From positions 3,286,001 to 3,350,000 of the forward strand of contig NZ_CP058601.1 in NCBI RefSeq assembly GCF_013402815.2: a DNA stretch of 64,000 bases. Direction: 5' to 3'. This DNA comes from Natrinema halophilum. Its GTDB lineage: Archaea; Halobacteriota; Halobacteria; Halobacteriales; Natrialbaceae. Below the pieces are notes generated by a model that worked only from the letters and a program-made list of their open reading frames with translations, made no database searches and was not told where the DNA came from. Each line of letters opens with the position of its first letter. The first letter of the stretch is position 1. The translations under genes were made by a program, and so were the position numbers. Shown piece by piece: positions 35,812-44,586 of the stretch.

Positions 35812-36883
35812 CGACGACGTACGGACCGATGGCGGAATGTTCGGTGAATCGGCGGTAACGAACGTGACGCGCCGTCAGCAAGCCCGGGAGGTCGTCGACG
35901 AATCGATCGTCGCCCCGTTCAAAATCGCCTGGTCGGACTGGCGGACGAAGGTCGCCCTGATTATTATCACGACCTTCGTCATCACGGCCGTGATCGTCTG
36001 GCTCCACCAGATTGGTATCACCATCCTGAACGACGCACTCAACCTGGTCGGGTCGCCGTGGACGCTCGAGACACCGCGGAGTCCGACGGTCCTTACGCCA
36101 GAAATGACGGGCGTTCGTCCGTTCGAGAACTGGGAAACGCCGCTCGGAACGTTCGACAACGGCGTCGACGTTCTATCGGCGCTGCTCTGGGCGACGCCGG
36201 GAATGCTGCAGATGATCATCGCCGGCGGAGTCTTCTCGACGGCTATGGCAACACTCGTCGGGACCGTCTCCGGGTATAAAGGCGGGACTGTCGAAACGGT
36301 GCTCAACACCATCGTCGACGTGGCAGTTGCTATCCCCGGTCTGCCGCTGGTTGTCGTGCTCATGGCGATTTTTCAGCCGTCCTCTCCCTACGTGATCGGG
36401 ATATTCATCACGATCAACGTCTGGGCCGGGCTCGCGCGGACGATCCATTCGCAGGTGCTCTCACTCCGCGAGAAATCCTACGTCGAGGCATCACGCACGA
36501 TGGGTATTTCCACCCCGCAGATTATCCGGAAGGATATTCTGCCGAACCTGATGCCGTATATCACGGTCAACTTCGTCTATGCCGCACGCCGGGTCGTCTA
36601 CGACAGCATCGCGCTGTACTACCTGGGGCTGTTGGGCGGCGCTACGGCGGAAAACTGGGGCGTGATGCTCGACTGGGCGTACAACGAAAACAATGCGATG
36701 ACCGTTCCGGGGAAAGAGTTCATGCTCATCTTGCCAATGATTCCGATCATCGCGTTGTCGTTGGCACTGATCTTGCTCTCACAGGGGACTGACAAGCTGT
36801 TCAACCCCCGGGTCCGCACCCGTCACGAAGGCAAGACGGTTCAAGACGACGACGCTGATCCCCAGGTTAATCCTCCGATGTAA
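35789..36883 (+). CDS. ABC transporter permease (DppC/OppC type)
   Basis: Inner-membrane permease of 364 residues, partner of the preceding gene. The N-terminal cytoplasmic segment is followed by one helix, a long loop (about 75-125) and five more helices. The EAA loop reads YVEASRTMGISTPQIIRKDILPNL, the usual OppC signature. The frame opens at a GTG at 35789; a second GTG at 35798 and an ATG at 35837 are possible starts, so the 23-bp overlap with the upstream gene is uncertain. Translational coupling is likely in any case. Confidence 0.9.
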   Translation: MIKVKPTDDDVRTDGGMFGESAVTNVTRRQQAREVVDESIVAPFKIAWSDWRTKVALIIITTFVITAVIVWLHQIGITILNDALNLVGSPWTLETPRSPTVLTPEMTGVRPFENWETPLGTFDNGVDVLSALLWATPGMLQMIIAGGVFSTAMATLVGTVSGYKGGTVETVLNTIVDVAVAIPGLPLVVVLMAIFQPSSPYVIGIFITINVWAGLARTIHSQVLSLREKSYVEASRTMGISTPQIIRKDILPNLMPYITVNFVYAARRVVYDSIALYYLGLLGGATAENWGVMLDWAYNENNAMTVPGKEFMLILPMIPIIALSLALILLSQGTDKLFNPRVRTRHEGKTVQDDDADPQVNPPM

Positions 36884-36888
36884 TAGCT

Positions 36889-37992
36889 ATGACTGAGCAA
36901 GACACACCACTGACGCAGACGGCGACGCACAGCTCACAAACCACGTCCGATACCGTCCTCGAGATACGGAACGCCGAGGTCACATTCGGGATGGACCGCG
37001 GCGTCTCCCGCGTTCTGGACACCGTCGACCTCGACGTCCAGCGCGGTGAGATCATCGGAGTCGTTGGCGAGAGTGGAAGCGGCAAGTCGATGCTCGCTTC
37101 GTCGATTCTCGACGCGGTGGTCGATCCGGGTGTGCTCTCCGGAGAGATCACGTACTACCCAGACGACGGAGCGCCCGTCGACGTCCTCGGTCTCTCGGAA
37201 CGGGAGCTGAAGTCCCTTCGATGGGAGGATATCTCCATGGTCTTCCAGGGTGCGATGAGCTCGTTCAATCCGACCATGAAGGTCGGCAAACACTTCGAGG
37301 AAACCCTCGTTGCCCACGACTACGACGTCGATACAGGGATGGAGCGCGCCCGCGAACTGCTCTCGGACCTGTACCTCGAGCCTGAGCGCGTTCTCGGTTC
37401 GTATCCGCACGAACTCAGCGGCGGCATGCAACAGCGGGCATTGATCGCCCTGTCGTTGATCCTCGAACCCGAGGTACTCGTCATGGACGAGCCGACGGCG
37501 GCACTCGACTTGCTGATGCAGCGCTCGATACTCTCGTTGCTGGAGAACCTGCAGGAAAAATACGATCTGACGATGGTGTTCATCACACACGACCTGCCGC
37601 TGGTCGCCGAACTGGCCGATCGCATCGCCGTGATGTACGCTTTCGAACTGATCGAGATCGGCCAGACTGAGGAAATCCTTCGCCACGCAGCACACCCGTA
37701 CACGCGATCGCTCCTGAACGCGACGCCGAACCTCGACGCACCGCTCGAGGAGATGCAACCGATCGAAGGCTCCGCACCCGATCCGGTGAACGTCCCGGAG
37801 GGGTGTTCGTACAACCCGCGGTGTCCGATCGCCGACGAGACCTGCGTCGCCGACGATCCGGATTTCCAGTCGGCCAGTCCGGACCACGAGGTTGCGTGTT
37901 TTCACTGGGAGGACGCGGCCGAGGCGGTCCCTTTCACCAGCGAGGAGCAACACGCGGAACCGAAAGCATCGACCGCGGAGGAGAACCGATGA
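36889..37992 (+). CDS. ABC transporter ATPase (DppD/OppD type)
   Basis: Cytoplasmic ATPase of 367 residues that powers the importer. Walker A GESGSGKSM, ABC signature LSGGMQQRALIAL, Walker B VLVMDEPTAALD and switch His in ITHDLPLV are all present. The C-terminal Opp/Dpp extension ends with CSYNPRCPIADETC, the Cys motif found in this transporter subfamily. It begins 5 bp after the permease stop and its own stop overlaps the start of the second ATPase by ATGA. Confidence 0.93.
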   Translation: MTEQDTPLTQTATHSSQTTSDTVLEIRNAEVTFGMDRGVSRVLDTVDLDVQRGEIIGVVGESGSGKSMLASSILDAVVDPGVLSGEITYYPDDGAPVDVLGLSERELKSLRWEDISMVFQGAMSSFNPTMKVGKHFEETLVAHDYDVDTGMERARELLSDLYLEPERVLGSYPHELSGGMQQRALIALSLILEPEVLVMDEPTAALDLLMQRSILSLLENLQEKYDLTMVFITHDLPLVAELADRIAVMYAFELIEIGQTEEILRHAAHPYTRSLLNATPNLDAPLEEMQPIEGSAPDPVNVPEGCSYNPRCPIADETCVADDPDFQSASPDHEVACFHWEDAAEAVPFTSEEQHAEPKASTAEENR

Positions 37993-39095
37993 CGGGGGAG
38001 CCACTCATCTCGCTCGACGGCGTCGAAGTTCACTTCGAGGAATCGCAGGGTCTATTGGAGTTCGGTGATCCGGACGTCGTCAAAGCCGTTGACGGCGTTT
38101 CGCTCGATATCGAAGAAAACGACGTCGTCGCACTCGTCGGAGAGTCCGGGTGCGGAAAGACGACCCTCGGGAAGACGACGATCGGGCTCCAGCGACCGAC
38201 CGGCGGAAGCGTCCGGTATCGGGGCCAGGACATCTGGGACGCGAAAGACGGGAATGGGGACGTTGCGATCCCCTACGACGAGATTCGCCGTTCCCTCCAG
38301 ATCATCCATCAGGACCCGGGGAGCGCACTCAACCCTAATCGTCGGGTGATGAAAATCCTCGAGGACCCGTTGAAGCGATGGCAGTCCGGAATGAGCACGG
38401 GCGATCGACGCCGAGAGATCCTGTCGATGTTAGAACGGGTTGGAATGACACCGCCAGCCGACTATGCCGGTCGATATCCCCACCAGCTCTCCGGTGGTGA
38501 GCAACAACGCGTCGCGCTCGTCCGCGCGCTGTTGATGGATCCCGATATGATCTTGGCGGACGAAGCTATCTCGGCACTGGACGTTTCACTGCGCGTCGAG
38601 ATGATGGATCTGTTGCTTGAACTGCAGGATCAGTTCGACACGTCGTTCGTGTTCGTCTCTCACGACCTCTCGAACGCGCGATACCTGGCATCTCACGCCG
38701 GCGGACGGATCGGCGTGATGTACCTCGGACAACTGGTCGAGATCGGTCCGGCCGAGGAGATCGTCACCGACCCAAAACATCCCTACACGAAGGTGCTTCG
38801 GTGGGCGACGCCGGACCTCCATACCGGGACGGACGCGGCGGAGCCACCGGTTCGAACGATCGATATCCCCGATCCGCAGAATCCTCCACGCGGCTGTCGA
38901 TTCCACACCAGGTGTCCCGACGCGCGCGAAGCATGTCGGCGGGCTCACCCCGACTCCGTCGGCGCGGGCACCGACCACGAGGTCGCGTGCTTCCGCGAGG
39001 TCGACGACCACGAGTATTGGTCGTCGACGCCGCTCACCGAGACCGATGACTCGGCCGACGGTACGGCCCCGGCGCAGTCGCCAACCACGGATTGA
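37989..39095 (+). CDS. ABC transporter ATPase (DppF/OppF type)
   Basis: Second cytoplasmic ATPase of the importer, 368 residues. Walker A GESGCGKTTLGKT, signature LSGGEQQRVALVRALL, Walker B MILADEAISALD and switch FVSHDLSNA are intact. The C-terminal extension has CRFHTRCPDAREAC. The start at 37989 overlaps the previous stop (ATGA), and an upstream extension of the frame would run inside dppD. It is the last gene of the operon; a GH3 gene with its own promoter follows after 119 bp. Confidence 0.93.
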   Translation: MTGEPLISLDGVEVHFEESQGLLEFGDPDVVKAVDGVSLDIEENDVVALVGESGCGKTTLGKTTIGLQRPTGGSVRYRGQDIWDAKDGNGDVAIPYDEIRRSLQIIHQDPGSALNPNRRVMKILEDPLKRWQSGMSTGDRRREILSMLERVGMTPPADYAGRYPHQLSGGEQQRVALVRALLMDPDMILADEAISALDVSLRVEMMDLLLELQDQFDTSFVFVSHDLSNARYLASHAGGRIGVMYLGQLVEIGPAEEIVTDPKHPYTKVLRWATPDLHTGTDAAEPPVRTIDIPDPQNPPRGCRFHTRCPDAREACRRAHPDSVGAGTDHEVACFREVDDHEYWSSTPLTETDDSADGTAPAQSPTTD

Positions 39096-39181
39096 CGCAC
39101 CCCGCCGTCTTCAGTGGATCCTCCGCCTGAAAAAAGGCAACGTTTCTGTTACCGCTGACGATTCTATCACTGTACCCGTAG

Positions 39182-39189
39182 TTTTAATA
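39182..39189 (+). promoter_or_regulatory. TATA-like element before the GH3 gene
   Basis: ttttaata lies centred 29 nt before the ATG at 39215, the spacing for a leaderless transcript. It suggests the beta-glucosidase can be transcribed separately from the ABC operon. Confidence 0.45.
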
Positions 39190-39214
39190 CAAACCGAGTC
39201 AATGTAAAACAAGA

Positions 39215-41434
39215 ATGACCGGTCGAGAGCATTCCTACGAGAGTGGCGATTATGCAGCACCCGATCCCGCGAACATGACCCTGGCCGAAAAGGCCGGACA
39301 GCTCGTCGGTGCGTACGTTGGACCGTTAGGTGACGTCGACCTGAGCGTCGACGATGCAGCAGCGCTCGTCCGCGACGAGAACGTCGGAACGGTCGCGGCG
39401 TTTGGAATCGGTATTTCTCCGCACCGGAATCCTGAACGGCTCGCCGAGATCGCCAATCGTCTTCAGCGGGTTGCCATAGAGGAGACGCGTCACGGCATCC
39501 CGCTGTTGCTTCCCGTCGACGCCGTCCACGGACACGCGTACGTAGACGGGGCAACGGTGTTTCCCCACGGGCTGGGCGTCGCTGCGACCCGAAACCCAGC
39601 GAACGAGCGTATGGCCAGCGATATCACGGCTGCGGAGATGCGTGCAACCGGTGCGAACCAGGCCTACGGCCCAACCTGCGACGTGGCACGCGATCCGCGC
39701 TGGGGACGCACCTTCGAAACGTACGGAGAGAGTCCGCTTCTGTGTAGCGCATTTTCTCGAGCAGCCGTTCGCGGATTCGAGTCCATCGAGCACAGTCCAC
39801 GCGTCGCTGCGACAGCAAAACATTTCCCAGCCTACAGCGATCCGGCGGGTGGCGAGGACGCTGCCGTCGTAGACCGCTCCTCGAGTACCGTTCATCGGCT
39901 ATTCATCCCGCCGTTCGTCGAAGCGATCGACGCCGGTGCGTCGGTCGTGATGCCGTGTTATAACTCCGTCGACGGTGAACCGGCCCACGGCTCCCGCCGA
40001 TACCTCACCGAACTTCTGCGCGAACGACTCGGGTTCGACGGAGCGATCGTCTCGGACTGGGGCGGGATCGATCATCTCCACGAGGATCACCGCGTGACGG
40101 CATCCCAGCGTGACTCGGCGCGAACGGCGATCGACGCGGGTCTCGACCTGATATCGATCGGCCGCGACGAGTACACGGCTCACATCCGAGACCTCGTCGA
40201 AGCGGGCGAACTGTCTGAACGCCGTATCGACGAGGCTGTCACCCGAATTCTCGACCTGAAGCAGTCGCTCGGCCTCTTCGAGGACCCGTACGTCGACGTC
40301 GAGACCGTCAAGTCAACGGTCGGTTCCTCGGATCATCGTACGGCCGCGTTGCAAGCGGCCCGCGAGTCCCAGACCCTCCTCGAGAACGACGGGGTCCTTC
40401 CCCTGTCGGACGATTTGGATTCGATTCTCGTCGCGGGTCCGAACGCGGATTCCCTGCGCAATCAGTTCGGTGGATGGAGCGTTCAGACTCCCGACCCCAC
40501 GACCGGATCGACGGTTCTGGACGGGATCGTGGAACGGGCCGGTGACGGGACGTCGGTCCGGTACGAGCAGGGTGCGACTCTCCGAGACCAACGCGACCTC
40601 GAGGCGGTCGGTGACGCCGCGACGGACGCAGACGTGGCGGTCGTGGCCGTCGGTGAAGGGTGGTACTACCACGAGTTCGGACCGACGGAACTCATCGGCC
40701 CCACCGGCAGTTTTCCGAGTCGCTCCCTGCTCGAGTTACCGGATGCCCAGCGCGACCTGCTCGAGACCGTCAACGAAACCGGAACGCCGATGGTGGTCGT
40801 CGCGATTGCGGGTCGACCGCTGGCGCTGTCGTGGACCGCTGACGCCGCCAACGCGCTCGTTTACTCGTACTACCCCGGCAGCGAAGGCGGCGAAGCGATC
40901 GCGAACGTTCTGTTCGGCGATCACAATCCGTCAGGTCGATTGCCGATCAGCGTTCCGCGTTCGGCGTCCGAACTGCCGACGAATTTCAATCACGTCGCCC
41001 ATCCGACGCCGATCGGGGCCGACGAACACCCCGATACGTACGACCCCCTCTACGAGTTCGGCTACGGCGAGAGCTACACCGAATTTTCGTGTCGCGATCT
41101 GACGGTAGCCAACTCGCGGATCGGACCTGCCGAATCGGTTACCGCCTCGATCACCGTCGAAAACGTCGGCAATCGAGCGGGCGACCGGGCGGTCGATTTC
41201 TTCCTGCGAGACGAAGTGAGTTCGCGCGTTCGCCCCGTTCGGGAACACGCTGGCTTCGCACGCGTTTCTCTCGAACCCGGCGAGTCGACGGTCGCCGAGG
41301 TAACGATTCCGAACGAGTCATTAGCCGTGACCGACTCGCAAGGCCGGAGCAGGGTCGAACCAGGTGTGTTCGAACTCTCGTGTGAGAACTGTTCGACGAC
41401 AGTCACGGTCGAGCAGACGAACGCCCGGCGATAG
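39215..41434 (+). CDS. GH3 beta-glucosidase (cytoplasmic)
   Basis: Family 3 glycoside hydrolase of 739 residues that should release glucose from cellobiose and short cello-oligosaccharides. The N-terminal TIM-barrel (about 15-350) contains PVDAVHGHAYVDGATVFPHG, YGPTCDVARDPRWGRTFETYGE, KHFPAYSDP and the nucleophile Asp281 in AIVSDWGGIDH. The alpha/beta-sandwich domain (about 370-590) supplies the acid/base residue (candidate region GEGWYYHEFGP), and the FN3-like domain (about 640-730) closes the protein. There is no signal peptide, so the enzyme should act in the cytoplasm on sugars imported by the adjacent ABC system. The length is typical for a three-domain GH3. Confidence 0.93.
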   Translation: MTGREHSYESGDYAAPDPANMTLAEKAGQLVGAYVGPLGDVDLSVDDAAALVRDENVGTVAAFGIGISPHRNPERLAEIANRLQRVAIEETRHGIPLLLPVDAVHGHAYVDGATVFPHGLGVAATRNPANERMASDITAAEMRATGANQAYGPTCDVARDPRWGRTFETYGESPLLCSAFSRAAVRGFESIEHSPRVAATAKHFPAYSDPAGGEDAAVVDRSSSTVHRLFIPPFVEAIDAGASVVMPCYNSVDGEPAHGSRRYLTELLRERLGFDGAIVSDWGGIDHLHEDHRVTASQRDSARTAIDAGLDLISIGRDEYTAHIRDLVEAGELSERRIDEAVTRILDLKQSLGLFEDPYVDVETVKSTVGSSDHRTAALQAARESQTLLENDGVLPLSDDLDSILVAGPNADSLRNQFGGWSVQTPDPTTGSTVLDGIVERAGDGTSVRYEQGATLRDQRDLEAVGDAATDADVAVVAVGEGWYYHEFGPTELIGPTGSFPSRSLLELPDAQRDLLETVNETGTPMVVVAIAGRPLALSWTADAANALVYSYYPGSEGGEAIANVLFGDHNPSGRLPISVPRSASELPTNFNHVAHPTPIGADEHPDTYDPLYEFGYGESYTEFSCRDLTVANSRIGPAESVTASITVENVGNRAGDRAVDFFLRDEVSSRVRPVREHAGFARVSLEPGESTVAEVTIPNESLAVTDSQGRSRVEPGVFELSCENCSTTVTVEQTNARR

Positions 41435-41587
41435 CTGGCGAATTGCTTTTTTGTCGATCGATTTTCATCGCATTCGGTACATCTAGCGTCGTCGATCGAG
41501 AAAGACAGCGAATGAGGGGAAACTCGAAATCCGACGCCCACCGAGTTCAAAATCGCCAGTCGCTCGACCGATATCGACTCAGACCGT

Positions 41588-41725
41588 ACATATATTTTAT
41601 ATGTGGCCGACTAAAGAACGAATCATTGAATGAAAATCGTGGCACTGGACCGGTTCAGGAACTACAATTATATATTGTATTACATGTAATAATGCTATGT
41701 TATTTTAATAGAGTGTATTATACAC
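41588..41725 (+). promoter_or_regulatory. Cluster of four inverted repeats upstream of the TrmB gene
   Basis: Four near or perfect palindromes lie within 138 bp: acatata-ttt-tatatgt (41588-41604), acaat-tatat-attgt (41664-41678), tattacatgtaata (41678-41691, perfect) and gtgta-tta-tacac (41713-41725). They occupy the promoter region before the TrmB start at 41761. TrmB-family sensors bind palindromic operators, so autoregulation or control by the nearby Bat-like regulator is likely. Confidence 0.5.
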
Positions 41726-41760
41726 ATACATTTTTGTACGTTCGTGATTCAGTAAATGGT

Positions 41761-42822
41761 ATGGACACGAAGACGCTCCGACGGGCGCTCGAGGACGCTG
41801 GGTTGACCGGTCAGCAAGCGGAGGCCTATCTCACACTCCTCGAATCGGGACCAGCTCCTGTCGTCGAGATCGCCCAGCAGTCGTCGATTTCGTCCTCGCG
41901 GATCTACGACATCGTCCGATCGTTAGAGGAAGAGGGTTTCGTCGAGACGCTCGAGCGCGATCGATTACACGCTCGGCCGCGCGAACCCGTCGACGTTCTC
42001 AATCGGCTTCGCCAAAAGAGCGAGATGTTTGCGGACGCTGCCGGGGAGATCGAAGATCGATGGGAGCGTCCTGATCCGCGCGAATCGCGCATTAGCGTCC
42101 TCAAACGGGCCGAGACGGTGCTCAGGAGCACCGCGGACGCAATCGCTGAGTCGAACATCTCCCTCGTACTGGCCGTCACACCGGCCCAACTCGAGGAATT
42201 GCGGCCGACGATCGAGACCGCCGCCGCAAACGGCACGCTGATTCAGATTGCGGTCTACGACGACGGCACCGTCGACGTCCCCCGGATCGAGGGCGTCCTG
42301 GAAATTCGTCGGTGCTGTATTCCCGGCCCGTTTCTGGCGATCGTCGACCGTCGGTATGCGTTCTTCGAGCCGAACGTCCGCAGCGATCGCTCGTACGGGA
42401 TCACGATCGGGGACGAAATCCTTTCGTTCATCATGCACTGGTACTTCTGGACGTGTCTCTGGGCACAGAACGAACGGATTCACGTCGATCGAGAACAGCC
42501 CCCGACGTACGTCAGCATCGAGGGGTTCGTCCACGATGCCGCATCGCTACTTCACGACGATGCGACGATGACGCTCCACATAATCGGCCGGCAGATCGAG
42601 ACCGGCGACCGAGTCGATATTCGCGGCGAGCTCGCTCGGGTCACCTGTGGTGGCCACCTCGAGTTACCGCGTCATCCGAAGTATACTGACCTGGCGGGCC
42701 AGATCACTCTCTACGTCGAGACTGAGGACGGTATCGTTTCGGTCGGCGCGTGGGGTGCGGTATTCGAGGACGTCGAGGCCGAAATCATTCGTGTGGAAGG
42801 GATTGACCTCCCGGAGCCGTAA
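41761..42822 (+). CDS. TrmB-family sugar-responsive transcription regulator
   Basis: Regulator of 353 residues. The N-terminal winged helix (about 1-75) has LTGQQAEAYLTLLESG and SSSRIYDIVRSLEEEGFVE, then the coiled linker (about 85-105). The C-terminal sugar-binding domain (about 110-350) includes RSDRSYGITIGDEILSF and the TrmB_C-like part ending in the ITLYVETEDG strand. TrmB regulators bind maltose, trehalose, glucose or related sugars and control sugar transport and breakdown genes. Next to GH3 and the importer it is the natural sensor of this pathway. ATG 41761 follows an AT-rich promoter with four inverted repeats. Confidence 0.9.
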   Translation: MDTKTLRRALEDAGLTGQQAEAYLTLLESGPAPVVEIAQQSSISSSRIYDIVRSLEEEGFVETLERDRLHARPREPVDVLNRLRQKSEMFADAAGEIEDRWERPDPRESRISVLKRAETVLRSTADAIAESNISLVLAVTPAQLEELRPTIETAAANGTLIQIAVYDDGTVDVPRIEGVLEIRRCCIPGPFLAIVDRRYAFFEPNVRSDRSYGITIGDEILSFIMHWYFWTCLWAQNERIHVDREQPPTYVSIEGFVHDAASLLHDDATMTLHIIGRQIETGDRVDIRGELARVTCGGHLELPRHPKYTDLAGQITLYVETEDGIVSVGAWGAVFEDVEAEIIRVEGIDLPEP

Positions 42823-43732
42823 GGCGAGATTCGAAACCTGTCTTTCAGACTGCCAGGACTGTACCCATCGATGTTTTTCAGATCTCGGACCGGGACGTGG
42901 ATTCAAACTCGATCGATCTGCACCCCTCAATTACACTCCTATGCATGTAATCATCTTTTGCCGCTACTCCGTCCTCGTTCGATAGCAATCGTGACCGGCG
43001 AAGGTTTCGCCGAAGCGACTCGGCACTTCTCGCCGAGTCGTGTAGTCGTTGGGTTAAATGCCGTCTAGAGATACCCCTCCAGAAATATATGTTCTTCTTT
43101 CGAGTAGTTGCACTTTACATATGTATTTTTATATAACTGGATGCGACCAGCCGCGATCACTACTTACACAGTCAGCGATCTCACAGGCAGAAATTCAGCG
43201 TCGTCAGTGGGTGGCTACCTGATTACAGTTCGATACGCATTCCAGCGATCGAGACTCCGCTATGAACGACGATTTTCTCTTTCTCTGCCGGAGAACTATC
43301 CGAAACGCTGATCGGGAAATCAGCCATCAGTGGCTGAGAAATGGCATCCCCTGCGCCAAACCGGACTGAATTCCGTTCTGACCCTTAGAGAACGGTCCCC
43401 AATTACGTAATAATTATATCAATATCGCATTCACAACACATATTTTAAAAATGTATTATTTAGATCCATCAAGTTGTGTCCGTCACCGGCGGTATCCGAC
43501 GGGAAGCGGTTGAGTAGCGCCGGGAGTAACGTCACCGCGGTGGCTCGGTGTAGAATCCGTGAGTTCGTTCTCGGCATTTGCTCCGTCTCCCTCGAGTACA
43601 GCGACGGCCCCCGACCGACTCCGGCGTCAGAGTCGACGTATATCGGTATCGTCTCGCCAATACGACTCATCAGCGGGCAACGCTGGCCCACTGCAGACGA
43701 AGACCAATCACTCGATGGCGTTTCGTCAGTCA
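42823..43732. other. Non-coding stretch with two adjacent hairpins
   Basis: No gene seen. Two GC-rich inverted repeats stand side by side: ggcgaa-ggt-ttcgcc (42997-43011) and cgactcggc with gccgagtcg around a 7-nt loop (43016-43040). They are about 180 bp past the TrmB stop, so they could mark the end of the transcript, or belong to a family of dispersed palindromes. The region 43080-43140 is AT-rich. Confidence 0.5.
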
Positions 43733-44024
43733 GGTAGTAGCGAACCGACGAGTTCAGAGTAAGCGACGCGATGTTGACGGCACGCCGAATCAGCCCCGTG
43801 CTCTCCTCCTCGAGAACGTCATCTCCCAGTCGGCTCACGGGACCAGTTTCGGAGACGGCGCCGTAGAGCTTCCCATCCTGATCTCGAATTGGCGCTCCGA
43901 CGCCCAGTCCCTGAATCGACTCTTCGTGATTCTCTGTAATACCGTGCGAGCGCACATCTGCCAACTCGTCGCGGAGTGTATCGATGTCGGTGTTGCACCT
44001 GTGATATTTTCGCCATATACTCAA
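43733..44024 (-). pseudogene. IclR regulator remnant (C-terminal domain only)
   Basis: About 97 residues from 44024 downward match the second half of an IclR sensory domain: DIDTLRDELADVRSHGITENH, then ESIQGLGVGAPIRDQDGKL, YGAVSETGPVSRLGDD and an end resembling NIASLTLNSSVRYY. The helix-turn-helix and the first half of the sensory domain are missing, and no upstream frame supplies them. The open frame runs on to 43431 but that extension has no family resemblance. It is probably a decayed regulator of the neighbouring ABC importer. Confidence 0.7.
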
Positions 44025-44586
44025 AGCCAGTCATTATTATTTCATTTACTTACTCGGAGGAACGTGAACTGTGGCGATTTGCTGAATGTATTGCTGTGCT
44101 ATTAGTCCATGCCACAACAACATTATCCCACCGGAAATGATTCGCGGATAAAGTTCAATATTGTGTGAAGTCCTTCTCCGAAGGGGATATCGAGTTCGAC
44201 GTTCGTGTGCAACGCCGTGCAAACCGCAGTTAGATCCGACTCATACACGTTCTATCCGCGAATGGAACGCTCATCTCCGACAGCCAGTGTCGGCCGAACG
44301 ACGACGTCCCTTTCACCCGCCGACGAGGAGTGTGCAACCAGTTCGTCGTGAGCGTTGGTCGGTCCTCGCGTTGCTCGGATCGGTGAAGACCGACCGATAC
44401 CGTGGATCAGAGTGAGGTTCGACATCAGTCGGTGACTGAAAGTGTTTCGACCGGCTTTCGACACCACTTCTTTCTCGAGGGTATTTCGAGACATCCGGTG
44501 TCTCGTGGCGGAATTCACGGTCTCGATACAGTCAGAGACTTCTCGTGAACCGATCGAACTCACGCCCGAAACGCAGAAAATAGCAG
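44025..44586. other. Stretch without a convincing gene
   Basis: Short ORFs on both strands lack recognisable motifs. The stretch lies between the IclR remnant and the end of the minus-strand ABC operon and may contain more decayed regulator sequence. Confidence 0.45.

Noticed and set aside
33059-39095. Dipeptide transport as the role of the ABC operon
   Set aside because: The family alone does not decide peptide specificity, and the flanking glycosidases point to oligosaccharides; kept as an alternative only.
43431-43732. C-terminal extension of the IclR remnant
   Set aside because: IclR domains end at about 43733; the rest has no family match and is read-through.
44161-44563. Short ORFs on both strands as possible genes
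   Set aside because: No motif, no plausible promoter or ribosome-binding signal, and overlapping frames on both strands.
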